A stretch of DNA of 64,000 nt from Flavobacteriales bacterium (lineage in GTDB: Bacteria; Bacteroidota; Bacteroidia; Flavobacteriales_F; PHOS-HE28): NCBI GenBank assembly GCA_020635715.1, contig JACJZG010000012.1:60566-124565 (forward strand), in the 5' to 3' direction. Each line of letters starts with the position of its first letter. Within the stretch, counting starts at the first letter, position 1. A program made the position numbers and the translations under genes. Positions 42,833 through 51,827 of this stretch are shown here, piece after piece. The notes beneath the pieces are model-generated. The model saw only the letters and a program-made list of their open reading frames with translations, had not been told where the DNA came from and searched no databases.

Positions 42833-45800
42833 ATGTATGGCGAGCAGGTGCCCGGTGTACCGTTGAGCGACCGTTCGGACGTGGATCCGGCCTATGACGA
42901 CCTGAGGCGTCTGTACGACCAGTTGGTTAGCCGCAACCTCGCCGGCGTGTTCCGCACCACCCTCGATGGTCGTTTCCTGGAATGTAACGATGCCATGGCC
43001 CGCATCCTGGGATTCGCCGATCGTGCCGAGCTCATGGCCCTTCCAGCGGTCAGCATCTACCCGAACAAGGAGGCTCGCGAGCGCTTTCTGGCGACCCTGA
43101 TGCGCGAGAAGCAGCTGATCAACTTCGAACTGACCCTCAAGCATCGTAACGGCCGACCCGTCGAGGTCCTGGAGAACATCTTCCTGGACGAGCCCGAGAA
43201 CGGAACAGCGACCGTGCAAGGCACCCTCATCGACATCACGGCGATGAAACAGGCGGAGATCGAGCAGGCATCGCTCGCCTCCAGCTACCGGAGCCTGGTG
43301 GAGCATATGCGCGATGGTGTGATCGTGATCAAGAACGATCAGGTGCATTACGCCAATCCCGCGGCCCAACAACTCACCGGACTTGCGCTGATCGGAGCCA
43401 CCGTGGAGGAGTTGTTCGATGCGGGGACCGCACCTTCCGTTCGCGATCTGATCGCTTCCGCAGGGAAGCAACAGCTGTCCACACCGCTCATCGCCCGGCT
43501 GGTTGCGGACAACACCAAGGAGATCGGCCTGTTCGCGGCGGAGGCTTGGTTCGAGGGATCGACGGCGGTGCAGGTGACCTTGCAGGATGAACAGGCCAGA
43601 CAGCACCTGGTGAAGGAGCGCTTGCGGGTGCAGATGGCCGAGGAGGTGAACCAGGTCCTGCGACTGGAGATCGAGGAGCATCGGCGCACCCAGGACGCGC
43701 TGCGACGGTCCAGGCAGTTCGCCCGGAGCCTGGTGGAAAGCTCACTGGACATGATCATGGCGGCGGATCCGGAAGGACGCATAACCGAGTTCAACCCCGC
43801 CGCACAGATGCGCTTTGGTTATGAGGCTGACGAGGTCATCGGGCAGAGTACGAACAAGCTGTACGTGGATCCGACGGAATACGCCAGGATCCAGCATGAG
43901 CTCAACACCTTCGGTGCCTTCACCGGGGAGATCCGCAATGTGACCAAGGACGGGGAGGTCTTCATCACCTTCCTGGCCGCCTCTCGACTGTTCGATGAGG
44001 GTGGCCAGTTCCTCGGTGCGATGGGCGTGTCACGGGACATCACCCGGATGAAGCGCGACCGGGAGGCGCTGCAAGCCAGCGAGGAGCGCTACCGCGACCT
44101 GTTCGAGAACGCCACCGATCTGATCCAGAGCGTGGATCCCGAGGGGCGCCTGGAGTATGTGAACCGGGCCTGGAAACAAGCCCTCGGGTACCACCAGGAT
44201 GATGAGATCGTCGGTCTCACCCTTGAGGATTTTGTTCATCCGGATCATATCCAGACCTATCGGCAGCGCCATGCGAGGGTGGTCGCCGGGGAACAGGTGG
44301 ACAGGTTGCGGACCGTGTTCATCGGCAAGGATGGTCAGGAAGTGCATGTGGAGGGAACCACCAACCTGCGGACCGTGGACGGCAGGCCCGTTGCTACACG
44401 CAGCATTTTCACGGACCTTACGCATGTGCAGGCCGCCCAAGCCAAGGCAGAGGCGCACGAGGCCAAGTTGCGCGCCTTGTTCCAGAGCAGCGAACACATG
44501 TTCTGGACGGTGGACCCGCAGATCAGGCTGACCTCTTACAACCGTGGATATGGCGACATGATCGAACGCCTCCATGGCCAGCGGCCAGAGATCAACCTGG
44601 ATCCAGAGCGCCCACGCACCCTGTTCGCTTCGCCAGCCTACCACGGTTTCTGGGAGAAGAAGTACGAGCAGGCGTTCGCCGGGAAGCCCACCCGGTTCGA
44701 GACCGAACTGGTCGATCAGCAGGGCCGAAGGGTCTGCAACGAGATCTTCCTCAGCCCTGTCTTCGGGGTTGATGGAAAGGTGACCGAAGTGTTCGGGGTG
44801 GGGCACGAGATCACCGAGCAGAAGGAAGCCGAGGACCTGGTGCGCCACCAGGCCGCGCGGATCAAGGCCATTTTCGAGAATGCGGCCAACGTGATGATCT
44901 GGACGCTGGACAAGGATTTCCGCATCACCTCGTTCAACGAGCATTTCCAGGAAACAACGGAGCGTCGTCTTGGCATCCACTTCGAGGAGGGGGATGATTT
45001 CATCGGTACCATGCGTGAACGGGTGGCCAACGGCGCGGCCGAACCCGCCATCGCTCAGTTCAAGGCCGCACGTAAGGGGGGGGCGCAGCAATTCGAAGTG
45101 GAACTCCAGGGCGACGAGGGCCGCTCCCTCTGGGTGGAATGCTTCCTGAACCCGATCGCGGGCACCAAGGGTGTGAAGGAGATCTCCTGCATGGCCTATG
45201 GCATCACCGACCGCAAAGAGGCCGAGCTCAAGCTCCGCCAGAGCCTCAACGAGAAGGAGGTCCTATTGAAGGAGGTGCACCACCGGGTGAAGAACAACCT
45301 GCAGGTGATCAGCAGCATCCTGAGCCTGCAGACCGCCCACGTGGACGGTGATGCGCGCATCCTGGAGCTCTTGCGCGTGAGCCGCGACCGCATCCGGAGC
45401 ATGTCGTTCATCCATGAAAGCCTCTACCAGAACAAGGACTTCAGTTCCATCGATATGGCGACCTACATCGATGGCCTCAGCCGCAACCTGGTGATGAGCT
45501 ACAGCCTGACGAACAACATAGCCCTTGAACGGGACCTGAAACGTGCGGAACTGGTCCTGGACCAGGCTATTCCGTGCGGCCTCATTCTGAACGAGCTCAT
45601 CAGCAACGCCTTCAAACACGCCTATCCCGACGGGCGGAGCGGCACGGTGCGGATCGGATTGAACCTTGTTGGGGATATGGTGTCCATCAGTGTGGCCGAT
45701 GATGGGGTGGGGCTGCCGGAAGGCTTCAGTGCCAAGAACGATGGCAACCTTGGTCTGGAGCTGGTGCGCACCCTGGTCGGACAGCTGGATGGGAAGCTTG

Positions 45801-45856
45801 AGGTGAAGACTGGCGCCGGAGTGGCGTATTTGCTTACTTTTGAACGTTATCGATAG
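42833..45856 (+). CDS. Multi-PAS sensor histidine kinase (HisKA_2 type)
   Basis: A soluble kinase of 1007 residues with no transmembrane segment. Six PAS-type sensor domains can be counted, with starts near residues 25, 145, 300, 420, 545 and 675 (for example NLAGVFRTTLDGRFLECND, RDLFENATDLIQSVDPEGRL, FENAANVMIWTLDKDFRI). The DHp domain near 815 has VHHRVKNNLQVISS, the HisKA_2 signature with the phosphoacceptor histidine. The ATPase domain has LNELISNAFKHAYPDG and VADDGVGLP. The next gene, a LytTR regulator, is the likely partner. A -7-like sequence sits too close to the ATG (4 bases) to be convincing. Confidence 0.93.
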   Translation: MYGEQVPGVPLSDRSDVDPAYDDLRRLYDQLVSRNLAGVFRTTLDGRFLECNDAMARILGFADRAELMALPAVSIYPNKEARERFLATLMREKQLINFELTLKHRNGRPVEVLENIFLDEPENGTATVQGTLIDITAMKQAEIEQASLASSYRSLVEHMRDGVIVIKNDQVHYANPAAQQLTGLALIGATVEELFDAGTAPSVRDLIASAGKQQLSTPLIARLVADNTKEIGLFAAEAWFEGSTAVQVTLQDEQARQHLVKERLRVQMAEEVNQVLRLEIEEHRRTQDALRRSRQFARSLVESSLDMIMAADPEGRITEFNPAAQMRFGYEADEVIGQSTNKLYVDPTEYARIQHELNTFGAFTGEIRNVTKDGEVFITFLAASRLFDEGGQFLGAMGVSRDITRMKRDREALQASEERYRDLFENATDLIQSVDPEGRLEYVNRAWKQALGYHQDDEIVGLTLEDFVHPDHIQTYRQRHARVVAGEQVDRLRTVFIGKDGQEVHVEGTTNLRTVDGRPVATRSIFTDLTHVQAAQAKAEAHEAKLRALFQSSEHMFWTVDPQIRLTSYNRGYGDMIERLHGQRPEINLDPERPRTLFASPAYHGFWEKKYEQAFAGKPTRFETELVDQQGRRVCNEIFLSPVFGVDGKVTEVFGVGHEITEQKEAEDLVRHQAARIKAIFENAANVMIWTLDKDFRITSFNEHFQETTERRLGIHFEEGDDFIGTMRERVANGAAEPAIAQFKAARKGGAQQFEVELQGDEGRSLWVECFLNPIAGTKGVKEISCMAYGITDRKEAELKLRQSLNEKEVLLKEVHHRVKNNLQVISSILSLQTAHVDGDARILELLRVSRDRIRSMSFIHESLYQNKDFSSIDMATYIDGLSRNLVMSYSLTNNIALERDLKRAELVLDQAIPCGLILNELISNAFKHAYPDGRSGTVRIGLNLVGDMVSISVADDGVGLPEGFSAKNDGNLGLELVRTLVGQLDGKLEVKTGAGVAYLLTFERYR
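45835..45842 (+). promoter_or_regulatory. -7 promoter element at the 3' end of the kinase gene
   Basis: TACTTTTG, exact consensus, lies in the last 22 bases of the kinase gene and 18 bases before ATG 45861. It implies the regulator can be made separately from its kinase, and that the longer TTG-started frame (45840) is not used. Confidence 0.6.
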
Positions 45857-45860
45857 GAAC

Positions 45861-46622
45861 ATGGCGCAGACGAATGTCCTCGTGGTCGAGGACGAGAGCA
45901 TCGTTAGCAAGGACATCCAGCACAGCTTGAAGAAGCTGGGATACAATGTGGTCGGTGCTGCCAACAACGGCGAGGCCGCCGTGAGCCTCGCTTTGGAGCA
46001 CCACCCGGACATCATCCTCATGGACATCATGCTCAAGGGCGAGATGAACGGGATCGAGGCTGCGGATGCCATTCGGAAGGAGACCAACATCCCGGTGATC
46101 TTTCTCACGGCCTACGCCGACGAGAGCACATTGGCGAAAGCGAAGGTGACCCAGCCTTACGGCTATATCATCAAGCCGTTCAAGGAGATCGACATCCACA
46201 CGTCGATCGAGATGGCCCTGTACAAACACAAGAAGGAGACCGAGGTGCTGAAGGAGCGAGACCTCCTCTACAGCCTGGTGGAGAACAAAGAGGCGAGCGG
46301 GGGCCGGGACATCATGTTCGTTAAGAGCAACAGCCGTTTGGTGAAACTCAAAACGAGCGACATCTACTTCATCGAGGCGCTGAAGGATTACGTGGTGATC
46401 AATACGTTGAACACCCGCTATACCGTGCACAGCACCATGAAGGATATCGAGGCCAAACTGCCCGAGGCGGAGTTCATCCGCGTGCACCGCAGCTTCATCG
46501 TGCGCCTTGACAAGATCGTGGCCATCGAGCAACCGAACCTGATCCTGGAGAACGACAAGAAGGTGATCCCGATCGGCGGCAGCTACAAGGACGACCTGGC
46601 CAAACGACTGAACCTCGTTTAG
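45861..46622 (+). CDS. LytTR response regulator
   Basis: A 253-residue response regulator. The receiver domain (1-120) starts NVLVVEDESIV, has the phosphorylated aspartate in ILMDIMLKGEMNG, the threonine in VIFLTAYAD and lysine in YIIKPFKE. The C-terminal LytTR DNA-binding domain (150-250) has DIYFIEALKDYVVI, FIRVHRSFIVRLDKI. It should regulate genes in response to the multi-PAS kinase immediately upstream. Its stop (TAG) shares bases with the RNase R gene's stop on the other strand. Confidence 0.95.
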   Translation: MAQTNVLVVEDESIVSKDIQHSLKKLGYNVVGAANNGEAAVSLALEHHPDIILMDIMLKGEMNGIEAADAIRKETNIPVIFLTAYADESTLAKAKVTQPYGYIIKPFKEIDIHTSIEMALYKHKKETEVLKERDLLYSLVENKEASGGRDIMFVKSNSRLVKLKTSDIYFIEALKDYVVINTLNTRYTVHSTMKDIEAKLPEAEFIRVHRSFIVRLDKIVAIEQPNLILENDKKVIPIGGSYKDDLAKRLNLV

Positions 46623-48880
46623 CGCCGCTTCTTCCCCTTCTTCGCTTTCGGCGCCTGCTTGGGCTTCCTGCCCTTGCTGCTGGCCTTGCGTGGCGCTATG
46701 GATCCACGCTTGAACTTTCCAGAGGTGGTGACCGGTCCGGCGGAACCACCCACCAGGGCGAAGTCCACCACGCGTCGGTCCATGTCCACCGCCTTTATCA
46801 TCACCTCCAGTTCATCGCCCAGGCGGAACTTGCGGCCCGTGCGCTGCCCCACTACCGCATACCGCTCCTTATCAAAGCGGAACACATCACCCGGGATGTC
46901 GCGCAGGCCTATGAGACCCTCGCACTTGTTCTCCTTCAACTCCACATACACCCCCCAGGAGGTGAGGCCACTCACAATGCCTTCGAAGGTCTGGCCGATC
47001 CGGGCGAGCATGTATTCGGCTTGTTTGTAGCGGATGCTGGCGCGCTCGGCGTCGCTCGCCTGCTTCTCCATGCGTGAGCTATGTGCGCAGCTGAGCTCAA
47101 GCTCCTCGCGATCCAGCGGATCGCCGCCCGCCAGATAATGGGCCATGGCCCGGTGCACGAGCAGATCGGGATAGCGACGGATGGGGGAGGTGAAGTGCGT
47201 GTAATACGCGAAGGCCAGCCCGTAATGGCCGATGTTCTCGGTGCTGTAGATCGCCTTCGCCATGCTGCGGATCGCGACCTGCTTGATGATGTTCTCCTCC
47301 TCGGTGCCCTTCACATCCTTCAACAGGTCGTTGATCGCGTGCGGTAACTCGTTCACGTCCGCATGGCGCAAAGTGTGGCCGAAGCTCTTGGCGAGGGCGC
47401 GCAGTTGATCGATCTTCTCTGGGTCCGGTTGGTCGTGGATGCGGTAGACGAAGGGTCGGGTGCGTTGGTGGCGGCCCTCCCTGCCTCCGGGCTGCTTGTT
47501 CACCCAGGTGGCCACGCGTTTATTGGCCAGCAGCATGAACTCTTCGATGAGCCAGTTGGCCGGCCCCATGACCTTTTCGTACACGCCAAGCGGCTTCCCG
47601 TCCTTGTCCAGCTTGAACTTCACCTCGTTGCCCCCGATCTCCAGGGCGCCGTTGGCGATGCGCTCCTTGCGGAGGACCTGCGCCAGGCGGTGCAGCAGCA
47701 GCACTTCCTCCTGGTACGGACCCTCTCCTTTGCCGTCGATGATGGCCTGCGCCTCCTGGTAGGCAAAGCGACGCCGGGAACGCATCACTGTACGGCCGAA
47801 CCACTCCTTCTTGATGCCCGCCTGGCCATCGAGCTCGAAGATGGCACTGAAGCTCAGCTTGTCCGTATCGGCATGCAGGGAGCACAGGTCATTGCTCAGT
47901 TTCTCCGGGAGCATGGGCACCACACGGTCCACCAGGTAAACGCTCGTGGCGCGGCTGGCGGCCTCCATGTCAAGCACACTACCCGGGGTCACGTAATGGC
48001 TCACATCAGCGATGTGCACCCCGATCTCCCAGTTCCCGTTGTCCAGCCGGCGCACGCTCAATGCATCGTCGAGGTCCTTCGCATCATCGGGGTCGATGGT
48101 GATCGTGGGCACCTCGCGCATGTCGCGCCGCCGGGCGATCTCGGCGTTGGTGGCGCCGTTCCGGATCTCGTCCGCTGCCCTCAGCACGCTTTCGGGGAAC
48201 TCCAGAGGCAGGCCGAATTCCGCCAGGATGGCGTGCATTTCCACCTGGTGCACACCCGCCTTGCCCAGCACACGGAGCACCTTGCCCCGGGGCTCATCAC
48301 GCACATCCTTCCATTCACCCAGTTCGATGATGGCCTTGTCGCCCTCGGCGGCGCCGTTCACCTCGGAGGCCGGGATCACGAACGGGCGCTGCACCCGCTG
48401 GTCATCGGCCACGAGGATCATGCGGCCCTGATGCTTGTGCACGGTGCCAACGAACTCCGTTCGCCGCCGCTTCAGCACCTTCAGGACCTTGCCTTCCGAC
48501 CGGGAGCCACGGCCGCTCACCAGCTTGATGGCCACCGTATCGCCATGCAGGGCGGTGCCGATGTCGCGTTGCTGCACGTACACATCAGCCTCGCCGGGTC
48601 CGAGGCGCACATAGCCTGCCCCGCTGGAGATGATGTCGATGGTGCCTTCGGTGGTGTCCTTGCCGCCGGTCACCGTGTAGCGGCCCTTCTTGCCGCTCTC
48701 AATGCGCCCTTCGTCCAGCAGGGCATCGATGGCGTCGAAGACCCGGTAGCGCTGCCCTTTGTCCCTGATACCCAGCTGTAATGCAAGCTGTTGGCTGGTG
48801 ATCCCGGCATGACCTGCGGACCGGATGGCGGCTAGGACCTGTTGATGGAAGGGATCGGAGGAGGTGGGGCGTCGGCTCAA
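46619..48880 (-). CDS. rnr: Ribonuclease R
   Basis: A 753-residue RNB-type 3'-5' exoribonuclease that degrades structured RNA in mRNA and rRNA turnover. The order fits: an N-terminal winged-helix segment, cold-shock domains, the RNB catalytic centre with ITIDPDDAKDLDDALSVRR near residue 260 (the aspartate cluster), HIADVSHYV, and an S1 domain near 640 (GQTFEGIVSGLTSWGVYVEL). It ends with a lysine- and arginine-rich tail (KGRKPKQAPKAKKGKKRR), as in many RNase R proteins. It is divergent from prs. A near -7 element (TAACTTTC, 48915-48922 on the minus strand) lies upstream. Confidence 0.96.
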   Translation of the reverse strand: MSRRPTSSDPFHQQVLAAIRSAGHAGITSQQLALQLGIRDKGQRYRVFDAIDALLDEGRIESGKKGRYTVTGGKDTTEGTIDIISSGAGYVRLGPGEADVYVQQRDIGTALHGDTVAIKLVSGRGSRSEGKVLKVLKRRRTEFVGTVHKHQGRMILVADDQRVQRPFVIPASEVNGAAEGDKAIIELGEWKDVRDEPRGKVLRVLGKAGVHQVEMHAILAEFGLPLEFPESVLRAADEIRNGATNAEIARRRDMREVPTITIDPDDAKDLDDALSVRRLDNGNWEIGVHIADVSHYVTPGSVLDMEAASRATSVYLVDRVVPMLPEKLSNDLCSLHADTDKLSFSAIFELDGQAGIKKEWFGRTVMRSRRRFAYQEAQAIIDGKGEGPYQEEVLLLHRLAQVLRKERIANGALEIGGNEVKFKLDKDGKPLGVYEKVMGPANWLIEEFMLLANKRVATWVNKQPGGREGRHQRTRPFVYRIHDQPDPEKIDQLRALAKSFGHTLRHADVNELPHAINDLLKDVKGTEEENIIKQVAIRSMAKAIYSTENIGHYGLAFAYYTHFTSPIRRYPDLLVHRAMAHYLAGGDPLDREELELSCAHSSRMEKQASDAERASIRYKQAEYMLARIGQTFEGIVSGLTSWGVYVELKENKCEGLIGLRDIPGDVFRFDKERYAVVGQRTGRKFRLGDELEVMIKAVDMDRRVVDFALVGGSAGPVTTSGKFKRGSIAPRKASSKGRKPKQAPKAKKGKKRR

Positions 48881-48983
48881 GATGGGGTCGCGGGTCGGGC
48901 TTGGGCCGACGGGCGAAAGTTAGCCCTGGTCGCTGTTGGTATCCCGTTGATACTCATGTGGAGAACAGACCCACCAACAGGTG

Positions 48984-49013
48984 TTGATAACCACCGGAAC
49001 TTCACTACATTTG
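48984..49013 (+). promoter_or_regulatory. prs promoter (-33 TTG, -7 TACATTTG)
   Basis: TTG at 48984-48986 and an exact TACATTTG at 49006-49013, separated by 19 bases, the classical Bacteroidota arrangement, 22 bases before the prs ATG. The clearest promoter in the window. Confidence 0.7.
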
Positions 49014-49035
49014 CAGCCCTTTTGAGAGGTCCGTC

Positions 49036-49983
49036 ATGCAGGAAAGCGCCAAGATCTTCAGTGGTACCGCCACCCGGTACCTGGCCGAGAAGATCGCAGC
49101 CAGCAATGGCGAGCGCCTGGGTGAGGTGACTGTGAGCCGCTTCAGCGACGGTGAGTTCCAACCTAGTTTCGAGGAGACCGTCCGTGGCCAGCTCGTCTTC
49201 GTGGTGCAAAGCACCTTCCCGCCGAGCGACAACCTGTTCGAGCTCTTGTTGATGGTGGATGCCGCCAAAAGGGCGAGCGCCAAACGCATCGTGGCGGTGA
49301 TGCCCTACTTCGGCTTCGCGCGTCAGGACCGCAAGGACAAGCCGCGCGTGTCCATCGGTGCCAAGCTGGTGGCCAACATGCTCACGGCCGCTGGTGTGGA
49401 CCGGATCATGACCATGGACCTCCATGCCGATCAGATCCAGGGCTTCTTCGAGGTCCCGGTGGACCATCTCTTCGCCAGCAGCATTTTCCTGCCCTACATC
49501 AAGGGGCTCGAATTGTCTGAGCTGGTGATGGCCGCACCGGATACCGGAGGCACGAAACGCGCCAACGCGTATGCCAAGCACCTGAGCTGCGATATGGCCA
49601 TCTGCTACAAACAGCGGAAAGTGGCCAACCGCATCGAAAGCATGACCGTGATCGGCGATGTGAAGGACAGGAACGTGGTGCTGGTGGATGATATGTGCGA
49701 CACCGCAGGCACCCTGACCAAGGCCGCTGACATGATGATGGAGCAGGGCGCCATCAGCGTGCGGGCGGTGTGCACCCATGCGGTCCTTAGTGGCGATGCC
49801 TATGAGCGCATTGAGCGCAGCGCCCTCACGGAACTCATCGTCACGGACACCATTCCGCTGGATACGGAGAAGTTGAAGGTGACCAACAAGATCAAACAAC
49901 TCACGGTGGCAGGCCTTTTCGGCGACGTGATCAAGCGCGTACAGAGCCACGAGAGCATCAGCAGCCATTTCATCGTAGCATAA
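49036..49983 (+). CDS. prs: Ribose-phosphate pyrophosphokinase
   Basis: A 315-residue PRPP synthase, making phosphoribosyl pyrophosphate from ribose 5-phosphate and ATP for purine, pyrimidine, His and Trp synthesis. Seen: FSDGEFQPSFEETVRG, the FARQDRKDKPR flexible loop, DLHADQIQGFF and the PRPP-binding VVLVDDMCDTAGTL. Complete and of normal length. rplY follows eleven bases later on the same strand; the pair likely shares a promoter. Confidence 0.97.
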   Translation: MQESAKIFSGTATRYLAEKIAASNGERLGEVTVSRFSDGEFQPSFEETVRGQLVFVVQSTFPPSDNLFELLLMVDAAKRASAKRIVAVMPYFGFARQDRKDKPRVSIGAKLVANMLTAAGVDRIMTMDLHADQIQGFFEVPVDHLFASSIFLPYIKGLELSELVMAAPDTGGTKRANAYAKHLSCDMAICYKQRKVANRIESMTVIGDVKDRNVVLVDDMCDTAGTLTKAADMMMEQGAISVRAVCTHAVLSGDAYERIERSALTELIVTDTIPLDTEKLKVTNKIKQLTVAGLFGDVIKRVQSHESISSHFIVA

Positions 49984-49993
49984 CAACACGGCC

Positions 49994-50605
49994 ATGAACA
50001 CCATCGCCCTTTCCGGAACCCCCCGCACAGACCTCGGCACCAAATACGCCGCCCAGTTGCGCCGCACCAAACAAGTGCCCTGCGTGCTCTACGGCGGCGA
50101 AAGCAACCTCCACTTCAGCGTGGACGGCGCAGCCCTCAAGAAAGTGATCTTCACCCCCGAGCTCAACGGCGTGGAGATCGAGATGGGTGGCAGGAAGATC
50201 CTGGCCATGGTGCAGGATAAGCAGTTCCACCCCGTCACCGACGAGGTCCTGCACGTGGATTTCGTGGAACTGAACGAGAACGAGGAAGCGGTCGCCGACC
50301 TCACCCTGCGCCTGATCGGTCAGGCCATCGGCGTGCGCAAGGGTGGCAAACTGAGCCAGAACCTGCGCAAGGTGCGGGTGAGCGGTCTGCCTGGGAAACT
50401 GCCCGGCCACCTGGAGCTGGACATCGCCGACCTGGACATCAACAAGACCATCCACGTGAGCGACCTGAAGTTCGACGGACTCACCGTTCTGGACAACGAG
50501 GATGACGTGGTGGTGGCCGTGAAGATGGCCAAGAAGCAGGAGGAGGCTGCCGCAGGTGCTGCAGCGCCTGCTGCAGATGCCAAGAAGGCCGAGGCCAAGA
50601 AGTGA
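49994..50605 (+). CDS. rplY: 50S ribosomal protein L25 (CTC form)
   Basis: A 203-residue bL25 of the longer CTC/TL5 type with an N-terminal 5S rRNA-binding domain (YAAQLRRTKQVPCVLYGGE) and a beta-rich C-terminal domain (ADLTLRLIGQAIGVRKGGKLSQ). The tail is A/K-rich. It binds 5S rRNA in the large subunit. It is followed within 30 bases by a strong terminator, so prs-rplY is a likely unit. Confidence 0.95.
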   Translation: MNTIALSGTPRTDLGTKYAAQLRRTKQVPCVLYGGESNLHFSVDGAALKKVIFTPELNGVEIEMGGRKILAMVQDKQFHPVTDEVLHVDFVELNENEEAVADLTLRLIGQAIGVRKGGKLSQNLRKVRVSGLPGKLPGHLELDIADLDINKTIHVSDLKFDGLTVLDNEDDVVVAVKMAKKQEEAAAGAAAPAADAKKAEAKK

Positions 50606-50632
50606 CCCCGGCGAACATCATTGGAAGTGATG

Positions 50633-50665
50633 GGGCCTCCGCGATCCGCGGAGGCCCTGTTCTTT
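50633..50665 (+). terminator. Rho-independent terminator after rplY
   Basis: A perfect 11-base-pair GC-rich stem (50633-50643 with 50647-50657), a three-base loop and a T-rich tail TGTTCTTTT. It should end the prs-rplY transcript. Confidence 0.9.
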
Positions 50666-50682
50666 TGTAGCGTCACCCACAC

Positions 50683-51246
50683 ATGAAGTACCTGATCGTC
50701 GGCCTCGGTAATCCCGGACCGGAATACGCGGACACCCGGCACAATATCGGCTTCAAGGTCCTGGAGCACCTTGCCGGGCATGGTGGACAACGATTCGCAA
50801 CGGACCGGTACGGCGACCGGGCCGAACTGCGGCACAAGGGCCGGACGTTCATCCTGATCAAGCCTGGCACCTTCATGAACCTCAGTGGCAAGGCGGTCAG
50901 GTATTGGATGGACCAGGAGAACATTCCCGTGGAGCGGCTGCTCGTGATCACCGATGACCTGGCCCTGCCGTTCGGTGCGATCCGCATCAAACCGACCGGT
51001 GGCGCCGGTGGTCACAATGGGCTCACCAGCATCATCGAGATCCTGGGCACAGAGGCTTTTCCCCGTCTGCGCTTCGGCATTGGCAGTGATTTCCCCCGTG
51101 GTCGGCAGAGCGAATACGTGCTGGGAGCGTGGAACGAGACCGAGCGCATCACCCTCACCGAGCGGATCGAGCTGGCGGCAAAGGCGGTCCTTCAGTTCGG
51201 GCTGCTGGGTGTCGAGCAGGCCATGAACGGCTTCAACAAGCGGTAG
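50683..51246 (+). CDS. pth: Peptidyl-tRNA hydrolase
   Basis: A 187-residue Pth1-type peptidyl-tRNA hydrolase, which rescues peptidyl-tRNA dropped from ribosomes. Visible: VGLGNPGPEYADTRHNIGF with the catalytic His20, FMNLSGKAV, ITDDLALPFG with the conserved aspartate, and GGAGGHNGLTSI. Family-typical length. It lies between a terminator and the ferritin gene. Confidence 0.96.
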   Translation: MKYLIVGLGNPGPEYADTRHNIGFKVLEHLAGHGGQRFATDRYGDRAELRHKGRTFILIKPGTFMNLSGKAVRYWMDQENIPVERLLVITDDLALPFGAIRIKPTGGAGGHNGLTSIIEILGTEAFPRLRFGIGSDFPRGRQSEYVLGAWNETERITLTERIELAAKAVLQFGLLGVEQAMNGFNKR

Positions 51247-51264
51247 GGCCGAGGGGGCGGTTGT

Positions 51265-51272
51265 TACCTTTG
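51265..51272 (+). promoter_or_regulatory. -7 promoter element for ferritin gene
   Basis: TACCTTTG, exact consensus, 38 bases before the ferritin ATG. The leader between contains a GGGAACGACC, an untypical weak ribosome-binding-like stretch right before the start. Confidence 0.5.
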
Positions 51273-51310
51273 CGCCGCATCCAACCAACACCCGATCGCC
51301 GGGAACGACC

Positions 51311-51823
51311 ATGCTCAGCAAGAAGATCGAAGCCGCACTGAACGGTCAGGTGGCCATTGAAGCCGCCAGCAGCCAGGCCTACCTCGCCATGGCCTCCTGG
51401 GCCGAGAACCAGGGTCTGAGCGGTACGGCCGCCTTCCTTTACAAGCACAGCGACGAGGAACGCATGCACATGCTCAAGCTCGTCAAGTTCATCAACGAAC
51501 GCGGGGGAAAGGCCGTGATCCCGGCCTTGAAACAGCCCGGCACCAACTTCAAGAGCATCACGGACATCTTCCAGGCCCTGCTCTACCATGAAACGAAGGT
51601 GACCCAGGAGATCAACGGGGTCGTGGACACCTGCTTGAAGGAGAAGGATTACACCACGCACAATTTCATGCAGTGGTATGTAAGCGAGCAGATCGAGGAA
51701 GAGGCCCTGGCCCGCACGCTGATCGACAAGTTGAACCTGATCGGGAACGACAAAGGGGGCCTCTACCTGTTCGACCGGGACCTGCAGGGCATGAGTGCGG
51801 CCTCGCCTGAGGCGCGCGCCTGA
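51311..51823 (+). CDS. Ferritin
   Basis: A 170-residue ferritin (FtnA type) storing iron as ferrihydrite in a 24-mer cytoplasmic shell. The ferroxidase site residues are present: Glu in VAIEAASSQAYL, the helix B pair in DEERMHML (Glu and His), Glu in ALLYHETKVTQ, and Glu in QWYVSEQIEEE. Normal length. It ends 5 bases before the convergent M28 peptidase gene. Confidence 0.96.
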   Translation: MLSKKIEAALNGQVAIEAASSQAYLAMASWAENQGLSGTAAFLYKHSDEERMHMLKLVKFINERGGKAVIPALKQPGTNFKSITDIFQALLYHETKVTQEINGVVDTCLKEKDYTTHNFMQWYVSEQIEEEALARTLIDKLNLIGNDKGGLYLFDRDLQGMSAASPEARA

Positions 51824-51827
51824 TGGC

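Noticed and set aside
47363..48781. 472-residue plus-strand open frame opposite rnr
   Set aside because: Antisense to RNase R; the composition is the usual shadow of GC-rich coding DNA.
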